This document shows positions 47,322 through 59,647 of a DNA stretch of 64,000 nucleotides, in pieces (the stretch's first letter is position 1; each line of letters starts with the position of its first letter). This DNA is from Capitella teleta. Taxonomy: Eukaryota; Annelida; Polychaeta; Capitellidae. The DNA lies in contig KB302615.1 of the NCBI GenBank assembly GCA_000328365.1, forward strand, positions 398,834 to 462,833, read 5' to 3'. The notes under the pieces were generated by a model that saw nothing but the letters and a program-made list of their open reading frames with translations, did no database searches and was not told where the DNA came from. The position numbers were made by a program, and so were the translations under genes.

Positions 47322-47722
47322 ATACGTGTGCCCTTCACAATACACGTGTTTGATGCTGCCATATTTTGAACCAGCGATGAGCATCAGAACGAGTCCAAAG
47401 AGATATAAACATGTATGGCAGCTATAAAAAGCCTTTTCCTCGACGCAGCTGATCACACGAATGAGCACTGCCAAGCACGAGCGACTGCATGTTTCTTTAC
47501 AATTTATGCTTATTTGCATAATTACATACTGCATATATGCCAAGTGCCAAGTACTGTTCGACTATCGACGGGACAACTAGAAAAGGGATTATTTATATAC
47601 ATTGTACATGTACACGTAAATAATAGACCCAGTTGAATAAGTGCATAGCCAATGTATATAGTCTATATACACGTGAATATTTATTTTCGCACATTGAAGT
47701 GATGATACACTGAATTGATATG

Positions 47723-47757
<35 letters not shown>

Positions 47758-48598
47758 ATAAAGAGAGAGAGGAAAAGAAAGAAAATTAAGGAATGATGCC
47801 TCGTGCAATGGTTGAGCTGGGGCCCTGTCGTTATAATTAATGCACACGGGGCTGAAGTGCTAATTTGTATGTAATGCATGTAACGCCAATTTCAATTTTA
47901 GGTCATACTTATAAGTTATGAGTATATTATAAATAGATTGCAATCATTGCAGATTTACGAAACGTTTATTATTTCGATACAGATATGGATACCGGCACAG
48001 CGGGATCTACACCGTTTACCCCTTGGGTTACGAAGAACAAGGATTCCCAGTCTTCTGCGACCTGAACAGCGAAGGAGGCGGATGGCTCGTTTTCCAACGC
48101 CGCCAAGATGGCAGCCAGAGTTTCGCGAGGGACTGGGACACTTACAAACATGGCTTCGGCATCCTGGCGAGAGAATTCTGGTTAGGCAACGACAAACTGC
48201 ACGCTCTGACTTCTCAGCGAAAATACGAGTTGCGAGTTGAGCTGGTTGACTTCAATGGCGAGCAGTTCCATGCCACTTACTCTGACTTCAGCGTGGACAA
48301 CGAGAATGCGCTGTACCGCCTGCATGTCGGCGCTTACGAGGGTGACGCAGGGGATTCCCTTGCCCACCATAATGACGCCCCGTTCGGTACGGTTGAACGC
48401 GACCACGATTTGTCACGATCGGGTAACTGCGCTGAGTTGTACGGTCACGGAGGTTGGTGGTGGGTGCGTTGCTATGACAGCAACATGAATGGTGTCTATG
48501 GCAACAAGGCTGCGAAAGAGGCGATCGTGTGGTACCGCCTCCACCAGAACCACGAGCCTATGCGCCATGTTGAAATGAAGCTGCGTCCGATGAAGTAA
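46786..48598 (+). CDS. Secreted fibrinogen-related domain protein
   Basis: Two exons (46786-47210 and 47983-48598) join in phase to give 346 residues. A signal peptide (MAFVAVVLLCLAALVAA) is followed by a Cys-containing N-segment (CVCKPS..), a heptad-rich coiled coil (about 52-128), and a full fibrinogen C-terminal domain (about 134-346). The domain starts RPKDCADVL and contains YPLGYEEQGFPVFCDL, GGGWLVFQRR, the Ca-site region GDAGDSLAHHN with RDHDLSRSGNCAEL, and WWWVRCYDSNMNGVY. Proteins of this form (ficolin/FReD type) are secreted oligomeric lectins that bind acetylated sugars, or adhesion proteins. Family membership does not fix which. The single intron splits the FBG domain from the coiled coil and carries (AT)n and poly-A tracts. 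AATAAA at 48922-48927 fits the 3' end. Confidence 0.93.
47274..47318. repeat. (AT)n microsatellite
   Basis: About 22 AT units inside the intron of the fibrinogen-related gene. Confidence 0.95.
47721..47754 (+). repeat. Poly-A tract
   Basis: About 34 A residues in the same intron, followed by GA-rich sequence (AAGAGAGAGAGGAAAAGAAAG). Confidence 0.93.
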
Positions 48599-49236
48599 TC
48601 ATAACGCACTTTGGTTGAAATCATAACGCACTCGTTAGATATACGGCATGTACATGCATTAGAGTAGATGCACTCGTTAAACCATGGCTAAAATCAGTAC
48701 TTGCTCACGTAACACTTCAGTATCAATAGAATAGAATAATAATTTCTTGAATATTTGTTTTCTAACTGATCCCCATATGTCTTTCAGTTTCATTTGATTG
48801 GAACAAATTTGCACGTTAAATATAGAATATGTCAATAACTTTTACATATAAACTGTTAGTGCTACCATTGCTGATTATTTTTTTACCGGTTTTACTATTT
48901 AATTAAAATGAATTGAGAGGAAATAAAATTATGCTTGCTAAAATAACTCATTTGTCATTATTTTCAATCCAAAATCACAATAAAACCACCCAAAATGTCA
49001 AAATGAAACTTTAATGTATAAGAATCATTTCCGATGTTTCGATATCAACAACAAACAACTTGAACAAAAGAGCAGCCATATTTGCAGGTAACATTGATCA
49101 TAAAAAAATCACTCATTAATCAATCAACACAGGTAAATGCATCAAGATGACTAATCATATTATCACATTTTGAACCGAGAAGAAAAAACATCCCTGATAA
49201 TGAGGGAGAAACAGTTCTTTTGGGTGATTTTGCTTT

Positions 49237-52200
49237 TCAACTCATTTCAAATTCCTCGGCCTGCAGAGGGTCATCAGCCGCAAGGAAATCATCGTAATCT
49301 CCGACAACTTCAAATTCATCCTCAGAATCGGAGGAAAGAAATTCTGAAAAGGTTAAAAAAAAAGTTACGATTGCTTCAAGAAAAAACCGAAATCTTACCT
49401 AGAGATTCAGTTTGGTGATCAAGAATAAGATTATGTCGACTAAGATCCATGGCGTCAAAGGTGAGAAATGAGGGAAGCGGCTGAAAGACTGACGTCTGCA
49501 CACCCGTGCCTCCGATCACAAGGGTCAAATGTAGGTCACGTTGACCTCGTTTTAGCAGAGTATCTTGCGTGAGGATGCTCTCGTTGAGTTGGAGACATCC
49601 GCTGATGTCTAGAAACTGCAGCTCAGCGCAGTCCTTGGTGATTGCACGTACACCTGACGAGGAAAGCAGAGTGAGCGTGATGAAATGGCGTCCGAATGCT
49701 CACCTTCGTTAGTGATTCCTCCGCAGCCCCTCGCCACTAACTTACGCAGCGTCTGTATGGAGGAGAGCAGACACAGACCAGAGTCATGCACCTACGAAAA
49801 ACAAAGAGCGATTTATCGAGAACCGATTCAAGAACCTAAACTGACCAAGTGGAGATAGCTGATGGTCAGCTCCTGCAGATGCTGTAACCAGGAAAGGCTC
49901 TCCATGCTGAGGTCAGTGACTGACCGGTTACAGCACTGAAGGTCAAGTATTCTGCAGAAGGACGAGATGAAGCATAAGAGATAAGAATTGGTCGTCAGTA
50001 AACCTTAATTGCGCGCATCCTTCTGAGATTGCCTTCACAACCTGATCGTCGACCATTGCGTTATCTCTTAAGTAGAGTTCTTGCAAATTTGGGAGCGTGC
50101 CAAGGTTTCGAAGGCAGCTACTGCTCACTGGAGATAACGATTAACAAATATAAACAACTTTCTAACAAACTCACCTGAAACAGGTGAAAGTGCCTCCAAG
50201 CCAACAACTTCCAACAACTTGCAATGCTGAAATAAAAATCACATGCTTAGCCACTCTAATCCAACCAAATGTATGCTCAATAATGTGCTTCAAGGTTTTT
50301 GAATAGAATATTGGCTGATCACATACCTCAATAAGAATATTGAGCCCAGTGTCTGATATTGTGTAACAGTGAGAGAGGTCAATCTTCTTGAGCATCTGCT
50401 TGCACCGCAGTGAAATCTTCTCCAATCCCACATCTCTCAACTGCAATGAAAAAGATGAAACCATGAATGAAAATTTGCACTGTTAAATTAGTAACAAACC
50501 TGAATACAATTGGACAAAACTAACGACTCAGCTCCTCCTCTCAAGACGTGAAAACACTGAAACCAAGATTCGCAGAAGGGAAATGATTTTTGAGTTTGCC
50601 GCAGTACGAGAACTTGATACTGATCGCAACTAAAAAGTCAGCAAACCTTTCCAGTCAGACGTTTATTTCCATCCAGAGAAATCGCTTTCAACCGATCACA
50701 TTCTTTAAAGAGCCACCAGAGACTGAGGAAATTACATGAGACAAAAGACAACATTGAAATCCCATGCTCACCCGTCCTCCCCAACACCAGGGCACAGTTT
50801 CAGTGATATATCCTGGAAATGGAAGCAATGAGAAACTGTGATAAATCGGAAGCAATACCCGCCTCAAGATGTCGACAAGCTTTGGCCATTTTTTGCAATC
50901 CTTTATCGGTGAACCGAGCGTTTGAAGCACTGAGATGAGTGAGTCTTGGGCAGTATCGTGCTGTGATTTGAGATGACATTAACGCAAAATTATCGAGCAT
51001 AAACGCTAACCAATAGAAAAGAGAGAGGCGTCCATCAGTGTGTGGGAACAACCCACTAAATTGAGAGATCGTAAATTTGGACCACACTTCTTCAAAAGTG
51101 CCAGCACCAGAGAATCGTCAAGGCCTTCATGAAATACAAAATAATGCCCTGAAAAATTCTCTTGAAATCTCACCACCAAATCTAGTGCACAAATCTTGGA
51201 ACGAGATATTTCTCCGCAGATGCCAGATTTTACCAGCCAGGGCTCTCCATCGTGAACACACTTCATGGGAAAAGGTCAAGGTCAATATTTCATCACCTGA
51301 AGTTAACATGAAACAAACCTCGCGCATTTTGAAGAACACATCGCAGTGGAAGAAAAGTGAAAATGTGGATCAAGATTTCTTCAGGCAATTCATGCAGATG
51401 CAGCAAGCTTCCTTCCACTTCCCGCCGTTGCTCTTCTTGTGGGCTTCTTATGGCCGCGCCTTTTGCCATCTGAGCAACCTTTATTTTCTGCTTGGCTGGT
51501 TCCAGTTGTAGAACTCTGAGAAATAGTTAGAAAATTACAGCACAACTTCTTCACAAGGTATCAGTACATTTACGGCACAAAAGAATTACAGTAAAACCTC
51601 GATGTATCGAACGTCCGTCCCTTGAACGTCTCCCGATGTTGGAAGTGTTTTCAAAGTCCCAACGATTCTTCTATACTTTACTATTAGCATTAACAATCCG
51701 TCCCTCAAACGTCTCATTCTTGAATTTATCCTTGTGTCGAAGTGTTTTCGAAGTCCCCGAGACATATTTTTTATCTGTAGCTCGAAGTCAAAAAATTCAA
51801 TGAGCATGTTTCTCAGTTTGGTAACTTCAAAGAGAGAGAGATATAGTCAGTAGTTTACAAAGCATCAAAACATCCCCGCCCCCACAAAGCAGTAGGCAAC
51901 CTTTATCTCTCCTCTGTTTTCGTCGCGACCAGAGCTTTAATTGGCTGACTCCAAAGATCAACGGACCGAGGATCTCAACTAAGCTATAAGGCATTGTTGT
52001 TGGTGTATTTGTGATGATCTTTAATGAATGACCGACAAAAGACCGCAACCAGAGCTTGGCTGACTCCTAAAATCAATAGACTGTGGATATCAACTAAGGC
52101 ATTGTTGTTGGTGTGCTTGTGATGATATTTAATGAATTGCCGACAAAAGACAGTGTGCATTTGAAGCTGGAGTTAATTATTTAAAGAAATCCAGCCTTAG

Positions 52201-53245
52201 ATTTACACGTTGCTAAATATTTGTTAGTTAAAAGTTTCAATCTCAATTTCTCATAATCATTTCTTTGGTCCAGATTTATCATAAGTCATGAGATCACCGT
52301 TCATAGTTTATGAGTTCATAACGCATGCAGTTAATCATAACGTCAGAGCACGGTTTGGAATCATAACGGGCATATCATAACGGCCTTGATCTGTCCCTCG
52401 AAGTATCCTTGAGTCGAAGTATTTGAGCTAACCCCACAAACTTCGACACATCGAGGTTTCACTGTAAATCAATCATCAAGGCTAAAATGAAATGACCGAT
52501 TTCTTAGTTTTCACAAGGAATTCGACTTCAGTGCAAATTAAAATTCGGTTCCCAATGCGTCCCTGAGATTTTAGGGCAGATTACGAAAAGGGCGAATTAC
52601 ATGACGACGGATTAACGAGGTCTGACTGCGTAACTCCGGAAAGACGCCACTGACCTCATTCTGAAGCAGAGGTCGTCCTCGGAAGCACTGAGAACACGAT
52701 CAGCCGTAGTTTCTTCCTGGAAGGTGATAAAGCCAATTCTGCCGAAAGAAGAAGAGATGAAAGTCAGAAACTGAGAAACACAATGTAAAAGCTGCTCCAG
52801 AAGCCAGGGTTTGGAGAATGAATTCAGGTCATCCAAACTCCCTGTGAACATCCTGTTGAGATGCACACTCTTAACTCTCTAATACTGGGCAGCTGTGCTC
52901 ACTCAGTCTGTTTTATGCAACATGGCCAAATGCGACTGACTAGTTGGTAATTAGGTTAGTAGAGCAATGAGATAACTCCACTCACCCCTGGCTTCCATGT
53001 GGGCGCTTGCGTTCACGGAGAATCTCACACGAAGAGACACAGCCAAACTTCTCAAAGAAGGTAGAGAGTTCTTTGTGGTTGGCCTGCAAGAGAGTGTGAT
53101 TCATAAGTCAATTAAATCATTATTCATAAACCAATTAGTTGAAACATTAGATATAACATCATTTTCTAAATAATAGGGATTACCGGTATTAATTTTAAAT
53201 ATTGATTTATGGAACAATGAACGTTCAATAGTCAATTCATGCAAC

Positions 53246-53276
<31 letters not shown>

Positions 53277-54416
53277 CCGCATGAATACACACACTTGCTC
53301 TTTTTACCTTGTCCACCTTTTATGTTTCTTTTTTAAGTCATGTGAAGCGCATAGAAAGTTTAGAAAGTTATATGTATATACTGCGCTAAGCGCTATATAA
53401 GTGAATAAATTATTATTATTATTATTACTTCATTATAAGCATAGCCTCATTGGATCATCATAATGGCTACTGACTGGAGAAACAATAGGGAAAGCAATTC
53501 ATCCTCAAATTATTTACCGTATTACTATTAAAATATTCAGCAGAAGTCATGAGCCAAGACATGGACCAAAAAAATATTCAGAGGTCTGCACGCAAATTAG
53601 GCAGCAGTCAAACCCAGACGAGAAGAACAGACCTGTGACGTCATAATTTCCAGGTCCATCATAGCGTTCTCAAAAGTGCCTTACGGATAAATCCGCCATC
53701 TTGGACGTCATACCCCATGATACATATATTATACACTGATAATTGGTCACGCATCCAGTATGGCAGTCACGCGAGTTAAGCCCCGCCCATAACACGGTTA
53801 ATAAAAGGCTTTTTCACATCTAGAGTTTTCTATGGACAGCATTCAATGATCTGAAGACTATAAAAGTCAACATTTAATGTGTGTAATGTAGTTAAAGTAC
53901 CACTTCCTGTGAGAAAATATTCAAAATAAATTATGCAGAAATAGTCGCTAGCGAAGAGAATGCAAAGAACCCAAGCAGAGGCTTATATTTATGGTGGCTG
54001 TTGAATCTATTCACAATTACGCGTTTAAAAATTAATACAAATCCACCAAAACTACATGATTTGAATTTCGAAATTTAAAATTAAAAAAATGTTTAATAAA
54101 TAAACACAGCTTCCTCAGACTTAAACAGATGAGTAAAGACGAATTTGAAACATCAAAGTGGATTTGAAGAAATCGACACTCAGAAAATGATGAGTCATCA
54201 TAGGAGGCTCCAACTAACCAGATTGACCAGACGAGATTCGCAAAATATAAATTAAACTTAAAAAAAGACAAAAAGTCACAAAACTCAAACCTTAAAGTCA
54301 ATGTTGCGAACAAACAGTTTGCACTTGTTCTGCATGGGTTTGAGCTCACGTTGGCTGCTGCTGCTGTGAGCGCACGAAGGAGAACTTTGGGCGGGAGATG
54401 CACGCCATCTGGACAT
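49237..54416 (-). CDS. RRM / F-box / leucine-rich repeat protein
   Basis: Seventeen exons on the minus strand: 54416-54291, 53083-52986, 52738-52655, 51515-51319, 51260-51174, 51148-51011, 50960-50863, 50812-50772, 50722-50647, 50556-50500, 50440-50327, 50226-50175, 50127-50004, 49951-49846, 49791-49704, 49653-49399, 49343-49237. Every phase fits, giving 615 residues. Residues 33-114 form an RNA-recognition motif (RNP2 KLFVRNIDF, RNP1 QGIGFITF, last strand VLQLEPAK). Residues 142-183 form an F-box (LHELPEEILIHIFTFLPL ... VCSRWRALAGKIWHL). About 200-540 are AMN1/FBXL-type leucine-rich repeats (e.g. LKKIDLSHCYTISDTGLNIL). The tail is acidic (SSDSEDEFEVV, DDPLQAEEFEMS). The F-box implies Skp1 binding in an SCF ubiquitin ligase, with the LRRs selecting the substrate; the RRM suggests an RNA or RNP link. 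I do not know a named orthologue with this order. One intron uses a GC donor (after 50863). A pogo-like MITE sits in intron 3. Confidence 0.9.
51589..52464. mobile_element. Non-autonomous pogo-like DNA transposon
   Basis: An 876-bp element with TA on both sides (51587-51588 and 52465-52466). The ends CAGTAAAACCTCGATGTATC and, inverted, CAGTGAAACCTCGATGTGTC match over about 23 bp and are of pogo/Tigger type. There is no transposase. The interior carries four TCATAACG motifs (52316, 52335, 52361, 52375) and an internal near-duplication (about 51940-52020 and 52040-52140). It lies in intron 3 of the RRM/F-box/LRR gene. Confidence 0.88.
52552..52632. repeat. Single copy related to the 70-bp satellite
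   Basis: GCGTCCCTGAGATTTTAGGG, then CAGATTACGAAAAGGGCG and ATTACATGACG, matching the unit at 58481-59000 and ending GATTAACGAGGTCTGACTG. That last block resembles a pogo-type terminus (inverted: CAGTCAGACCTCGTTAATC), so the satellite unit probably comes from the end of a small transposon. Confidence 0.75.
53247..53274 (+). repeat. Poly-A tract
   Basis: About 27 A residues in intron 1 of the RRM/F-box/LRR gene. A short (TTA)n tract follows at about 53410-53427. Confidence 0.93.
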
Positions 54417-54419
54417 GAT

Positions 54420-56300
54420 TCAGCTGCAAATGAAGCATTTTTAAATTTTCACTTTATACATCGAGTGGCATCAATCATAATTGAGAGAATCATAAACAAG
54501 CGTGTTTCCTTCCTTAGACCCTGTTAATTCAGACCTTTTGCAATTCAACCATTGAAACCAGGAATAGATCGTTCGTTGTGTTGACTGTGTCATATAATTC
54601 CGTATTTCCCTTAATACAGCTCCTACCATGATTCTCGGACACGATTTCAGACTGTACTAGATATAAGAGTAAGAAAAAACGAAAAGTACTGGAACTGAAG
54701 ACAGTCCCTGGAAATATTTATAATCATTGCCCTGGGATAAGCAATAAAATCACAAACTTGAGAAAACATTACAACTCTCAAAGTTCTATCAAAGGCATTT
54801 CAGAGTAGCTTTTAAAGGGAGGGGGAACTGGTTACAAATGGACTTTGAGTCGTTATTTGATGCACCAAAAATGATTCCTATGCCTGGCCCACACAAGGAA
54901 TATCATCGCTAACAATTTCGCGGGAGATATATTGCTAATTAGGCGTGATGTCAGGAGCTGTGATGAAACACCGAGTTCCCCATCTTTTACAATGGGCCTC
55001 GTCATATCAGCATGTCCTGCGACTAAACCCCTGGATATTTTTTATTTTCTTTTCGGAAATAGATAGAATAATCATTTTGCCACCAGTCAGGCCCGAAAAA
55101 AAAATATTTTTCGCTATTTTTCTTATTTTAACAAGCGATTTTCTAGGACATCTACCATGGTTTCTCATCCTGAAACAATAAAAAGGTCAGCCAGAGTGCA
55201 CCACGCATGCGCTTTCGTTTTGTAAACAACAAAGATGTCCTTTTATGGCGAAGATGGCCTGCTCTGATTGGCTGAAATCGATAGCTTCACGAGGGGAACG
55301 GGACCAATCACGGCAAGCCCTCAGCTGACGTTTGCCTCCTATACTTCGTAATGGAAGCCATTCTCCCATAGGCGCAATGTTAACCCGGATATTCGGAATG
55401 CATTATTTCCTTACGCTTGCATCCAGGCATGGTGTTCTTGGCACGGAATGCTATCAATTGGTGCTATGAGTCAATAGAACATCACTTAAAATTCAGTTCC
55501 CCTTAATCCCTTTAATACTTCATAACATTGCGACAAACGCTCTTTCGTTCATACTGTTGCCACCAAAATGTCGATGGCAATTAGGGACACGAGGAATCAG
55601 GATACAGAACAATGGAAAACAATGAATAATTTAAATCATTTAATGAAGATAAAAGCGATGTACTATAAACGAAAAAGTAATTGTCCCGAATAAAACCACA
55701 CTCCCACTCACAACCCCTCCATTAGCCCCAAGGTGTTCTTAGCAGAAATCACAGTACTTGCTCCCTCCATTCAACTAAACACATGGAAAGCAAAGGCAAT
55801 TTGTCAATTTGTCAAGTTGTTTGGCCAATATTCAGGAGAAGTTTCAAAAGGCATGCAAATGTCACACAGAGACAGCTTGCTGCTTGTCGATTTCACAAGG
55901 CGAATTCCTTATCAGCGTAAGAAACAAGTCAAACCCTGTTAGTTTGCCCTCCTCCGTTCCCAAAGAAACATGCGGATTAAAGAAAAGGCCGGATTATATG
56001 TGAGACCACAAATCAATGAAAATTAGATACCGTACAAAACCCATGTACCATATAGTGGCATGTACCATTAGATAACTTAGGTTACAAGCAGGTCGTTGCA
56101 AAAAAAAAAAAAAAAACCCCGATCAAATGAAGTGGGCAATGTATAGAACTGAAGGATGTGTAGGTGGGCTCTCATTTTATCCCCTTGTATGTGTAGGAGC
56201 TCCAACTCTCCCAGTTTCAATTCCACTAGCTTCTCCACTTGATTCCATGACCTCCACTCACAATTACCGTTGTTCGTTCTGCTCCTGAACATCGCCTATC
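54420..56300. other. Upstream region of the RRM/F-box/LRR gene
   Basis: A CATTTGCAG acceptor lies just above the ATG, so a non-coding first exon is expected. The likeliest promoter is 55190-55380: it has a CGCATGCGC (NRF-1-like, 55204-55212) and two CCAAT boxes in opposite orientation (ATTGG 55267-55271, CCAAT 55304-55308). I see no further coding sequence to 56300. Confidence 0.4.
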
Positions 56301-56326
56301 TGAGTGACCAATTAAATTGAAGCCAG

Positions 56327-58203
56327 TAGATCCCGGAGCCGATTGTAGTTGGCCAGAATCGGCTGGCTGAAGTAAAAATGACCGGCTAGCTGCTTAAGCC
56401 GCTCCATCAATCAGAGATATCGGCTCAGCATTGCAATCGGCGGCTAGCAGCGGCTTGAAGTGGCTAGGCAATGGTTGCTATATCATCCTATGTGTATAAT
56501 GATGCCAGCAGTTAATAGAAACGAATGCACATACACTACTTTCTATGTGTAGTTGTGTACTACTATATTGGTAGGGTGATTTTAAGATCGAACGATTTCC
56601 AAATCCCATAAATATCCCACTTAATTACACTCTCTTGCTTTACTCAAGTTCAAGACATTTATGGCGTTTCATAAACTCCCATGAACATCATTATCACCAT
56701 TATCACTTTGGGATACAGGAACAGGTTGGAAGAGGAAAGAGGATGGCGAACCAAATGAGTTGTTGCATCAGGATCTTGAATGAAACATTCGCCGTTTTTG
56801 ATGACTCAGATTGCAATTGTTGGGCAACCTGTTACATATATAGGATAGGATATGATAGGATAGAATAGTGTATTGTAATGTATGAAAAATGTCAAAAATA
56901 AAATAAATTACATCGAGCCAGATGTTGAGTCGCCTTAATTAATTCTTTGGTCATACTAGTTATCACTGCATGGACATTTGAAGCAGAGATAAAAGTTTTA
57001 ATATGATCAGCAAAGAGAGTAAAATGCATATGTTCAGAGACAGAAGTGATATCGTTAATGTAACAAAACCAATAAAGGACCTAGGATGGAACCCTGAGGG
57101 ACACCACAAGAAATTAAATAAGTTCAGCCATTAGAAATACAGTCATTAAAAATTACCCTTTGTTGACAACCCAATAAATAGTTAGTGAACCAACAATGAG
57201 GGGTGCCGCGAATTTTATACCTCAAAAGCTTGGAGAGAATAATTTTATGTTGTACGGTGTCGCATGTCTTTTGAAAGTCAAGCAGAACACCTATGGTGAC
57301 TTCGCCCTGCTCAGCTCTGCTTATTCTGTCGACTACTGATACCAGTGCTTGGGTTGTGTTTTCCAAACTGGCGGGAGATAGAAAATTTTGACCAGCAAGA
57401 AATCGTACAATCTTTTGTGAACTAGTTTCTCTAGAATTTTTTAGAATACAGGCAAGTCAGAAATGGATGTGTAGTTACAAATATCTTTCGGAAACCTTTC
57501 TTGAACAATGGTACAACCCTTGCTATTTTCATTTTGCAAGGCACGGTTCCCTCTAAAAACGAGAGGTTTAAAATGTAGAGTAAAGTAGAAATCAATAGCT
57601 TAGCTAATTGAAAATAAAAGAATAAAATTCCACTAATTTTTCAGACAAACAAAAGCAATGCATGTTATGAACCAAATGGCATGAAAAGCCAATAAAAATT
57701 GTTTTAGGGTTCAACAGTGCTGTTATAATAGTACAAGCAATCAAAAAGGTAGGATTAATACTGGGTAAATAGACCTATCATAAATATACATGTAGCGAGC
57801 AACCATTGATCCACTCATGAGGGAATGTTTTACATTAACCCTAGTACGCATACTGTGCATCCTATGTCCGTCCGATATATTTTGAGAAACCCCATTATAT
57901 GTATGAGCATACATACAGTATGGTATAAATCATTAAATTAATTTTAATGAAGCAAACAATAAAATCTACTTCCACGGATAGCTCAGATAGTAAGTATATA
58001 AACAATACTATAAACAAAATAAAGACTTGTACAAATGATAACTTCTTGTAATACTGAATGTAAAATATTTGGATTGAATCAGCTGAGAGTGGCTGATAGA
58101 GTGATCGGCTGATAGCGGCTGGCCGACTGCACCGATCGGCGGCGGCTGGCTAAACAGCCAATCGGCGGCGGCTAGTACATATCGGCGGCGGCTCCAGGGT
58201 CTA
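56327..58203. mobile_element. hAT-like element with GC-rich subterminal arrays
   Basis: About 1.88 kb. The left end TAGATCCCGGAGCCG matches the inverted right end TAGACCCTGGAGCCG, and an 8-bp flank is nearly duplicated (GAAGCCAG at 56319-56326, GAAGTCAG at 58204-58211), the duplication length of hAT elements. Both ends carry dense CGGCTGGC / ATCGGCGGCGGCT units. I found no transposase; the middle holds a LINE fragment (56960-57560). Related arrays occur near 17690-17790, 46215-46315 and 62870-62965. Confidence 0.65.
56960..57560 (-). mobile_element. LINE reverse transcriptase fragment
   Basis: On the minus strand the blocks appear in order: VVPLFKKG, KILEKLVHKRLYDFL, GVLLDFQKTCDTVQHKIIL with the A-block aspartate, NYLLGCQQRV, then GVPQGSILGPLL and a decayed F-A-D-x block. 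The order fits a Jockey/RTE-like LINE. Several frame changes and stops show a dead copy. It lies inside the hAT-like element, so the LINE inserted into it or was carried by it. Confidence 0.85.
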
Positions 58204-58480
58204 GAAGTCAGCCATGCAGATATAAAGGAATTGACACGGCAACGATATCCACATTAGATTCTTTTGTTTAATTAACTCTTTGAACGTTGAATGGGCTGAG
58301 GGTGCTGTTTGTTGTTTAATTGACTTGATTTGAAAGAAATCGGCGACAATTGGTGTGACGTGTCTTATGTTTGTTTACACTACAATATTTTGAAGGGCAA
58401 ATTACATATGTAGTTTATAATGGTACAGAGTAGATTTGTTCCAGAGAATCGTGGTCGGAAGTGGATTAACGAAAAGGGCG

Positions 58481-59000
58481 GATTACATGACACAATTAAC
58501 ATTACAAACGACTCATCCCTGAGATCTCAGGGCAGATTACGAAAAGGGCGGATTACATGACACAATTAACATTACAAACGATTCGTCCCTGAGATCTCAA
58601 GGCAGATTACGAAAAGAGCGGATTACATGACACAATTAACATTACAAACGATTCGTCCCTGACATATCAGGGCAGATTACGAAAAGGGCGGATTACATGA
58701 CACAATTAACATTACAAACGATTCGTCCCTGACATATCAGGGCAGATTACGAAAAGGGCGGATTACATGACACAATTAACATTACAAACGATTCGTCCCT
58801 GACATATCAGGGCAGATTACGAAAAGGGCGGATTACATGACACAATTAACATTACAAACGATTCGTCCCTGACATATCAGGACAGATTACGAAAAGGGCG
58901 GATTACATGACACAATTAACATTACAAACGATTCGTCCCTGAAATCTCAGGGCAGATTACGAAAAGGGCGGATTACATGACGGCAGATTAACAGGGTCTG
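58481..59000. repeat. 70-bp tandem repeat, eight units
   Basis: The marker GATTACATGA recurs at 58481, 58551, 58621, 58691, 58761, 58831, 58901 and 58971, an exact 70-bp period. Units differ at a few positions; the three central units are almost identical (GACATATCAGG variant), while outer ones carry GAGATCTCAGG. The array ends in GGCAGATTAACAGGGTCTGAC, a transposon-terminus-like sequence also seen at 52632. Confidence 0.97.
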
Positions 59001-59371
59001 ACACACCATTGACTTGACAGCGTCACATAATAATCTACAATAGCATTCATTGTATGTGGTTGAAATCTGATCGCTCAATGGTATAACACCCTGTGAGGTG
59101 TGGGCATAACCAACAGATAAATGAGTACTTGCCGAATCAACCCACACCGCAAATTCTGCAATTGGGGGGAGGGTACCCCCATCGCTCTAAAAAGGGCGCT
59201 ATGATTTTTTGCGGTATAGAGACAAAAATAGGGTATGTTTTTTGGGGCAAAGTTAGCGATTTGTGTATGCCGCCATCTCTCCTCTACTATTCTCCCACAT
59301 CTCTCTCACCGTATGCTTTGCCTGAGAAGAGAAGACACAAACAATTTTTAATGAAGATTAACTTACCTGGT

Positions 59372-59500
59372 ATGAGATGTGATTATATCTCGGACCACAC
59401 ATCTCAAACCACCACCGGTCTATCCGATTGCGCGACGGCGGAACTCGATGAAGGTATTGAGCTGCTTGTCGAATATAATCATTTTCAAGCGTAGCTCATT
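59372..59500 (-). other. Exon-like segment, possible integrase-core remnant
   Basis: A minus-strand open segment ends in a consensus donor (CCAG then GTAAGT) and reads RVPPSRNRIDRWWFEMCGP. The RNxRIxRxW pattern recalls the integrase-core proteins common in invertebrate mobile elements. It is short and isolated, so the assignment is tentative and it is treated as a fossil fragment. Confidence 0.25.
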
Positions 59501-59647
59501 ACAATATTAAAATGTGCTCTCTTGACCTCATGAATATATGATTTCCTGAATCACGTAGCTTTGTTGTGTCATGTGAAAACCATTTTACTTAGTTCACTTG
59601 ATGTGTATCCTTACGCATTGTCAATCATGATTTTGAGGCAAAGTTTA

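Noticed and set aside
58481-59000. CRISPR-like array
   Set aside because: The 70-bp units are contiguous with no unique spacers, and the genome is animal; it is a tandem satellite.
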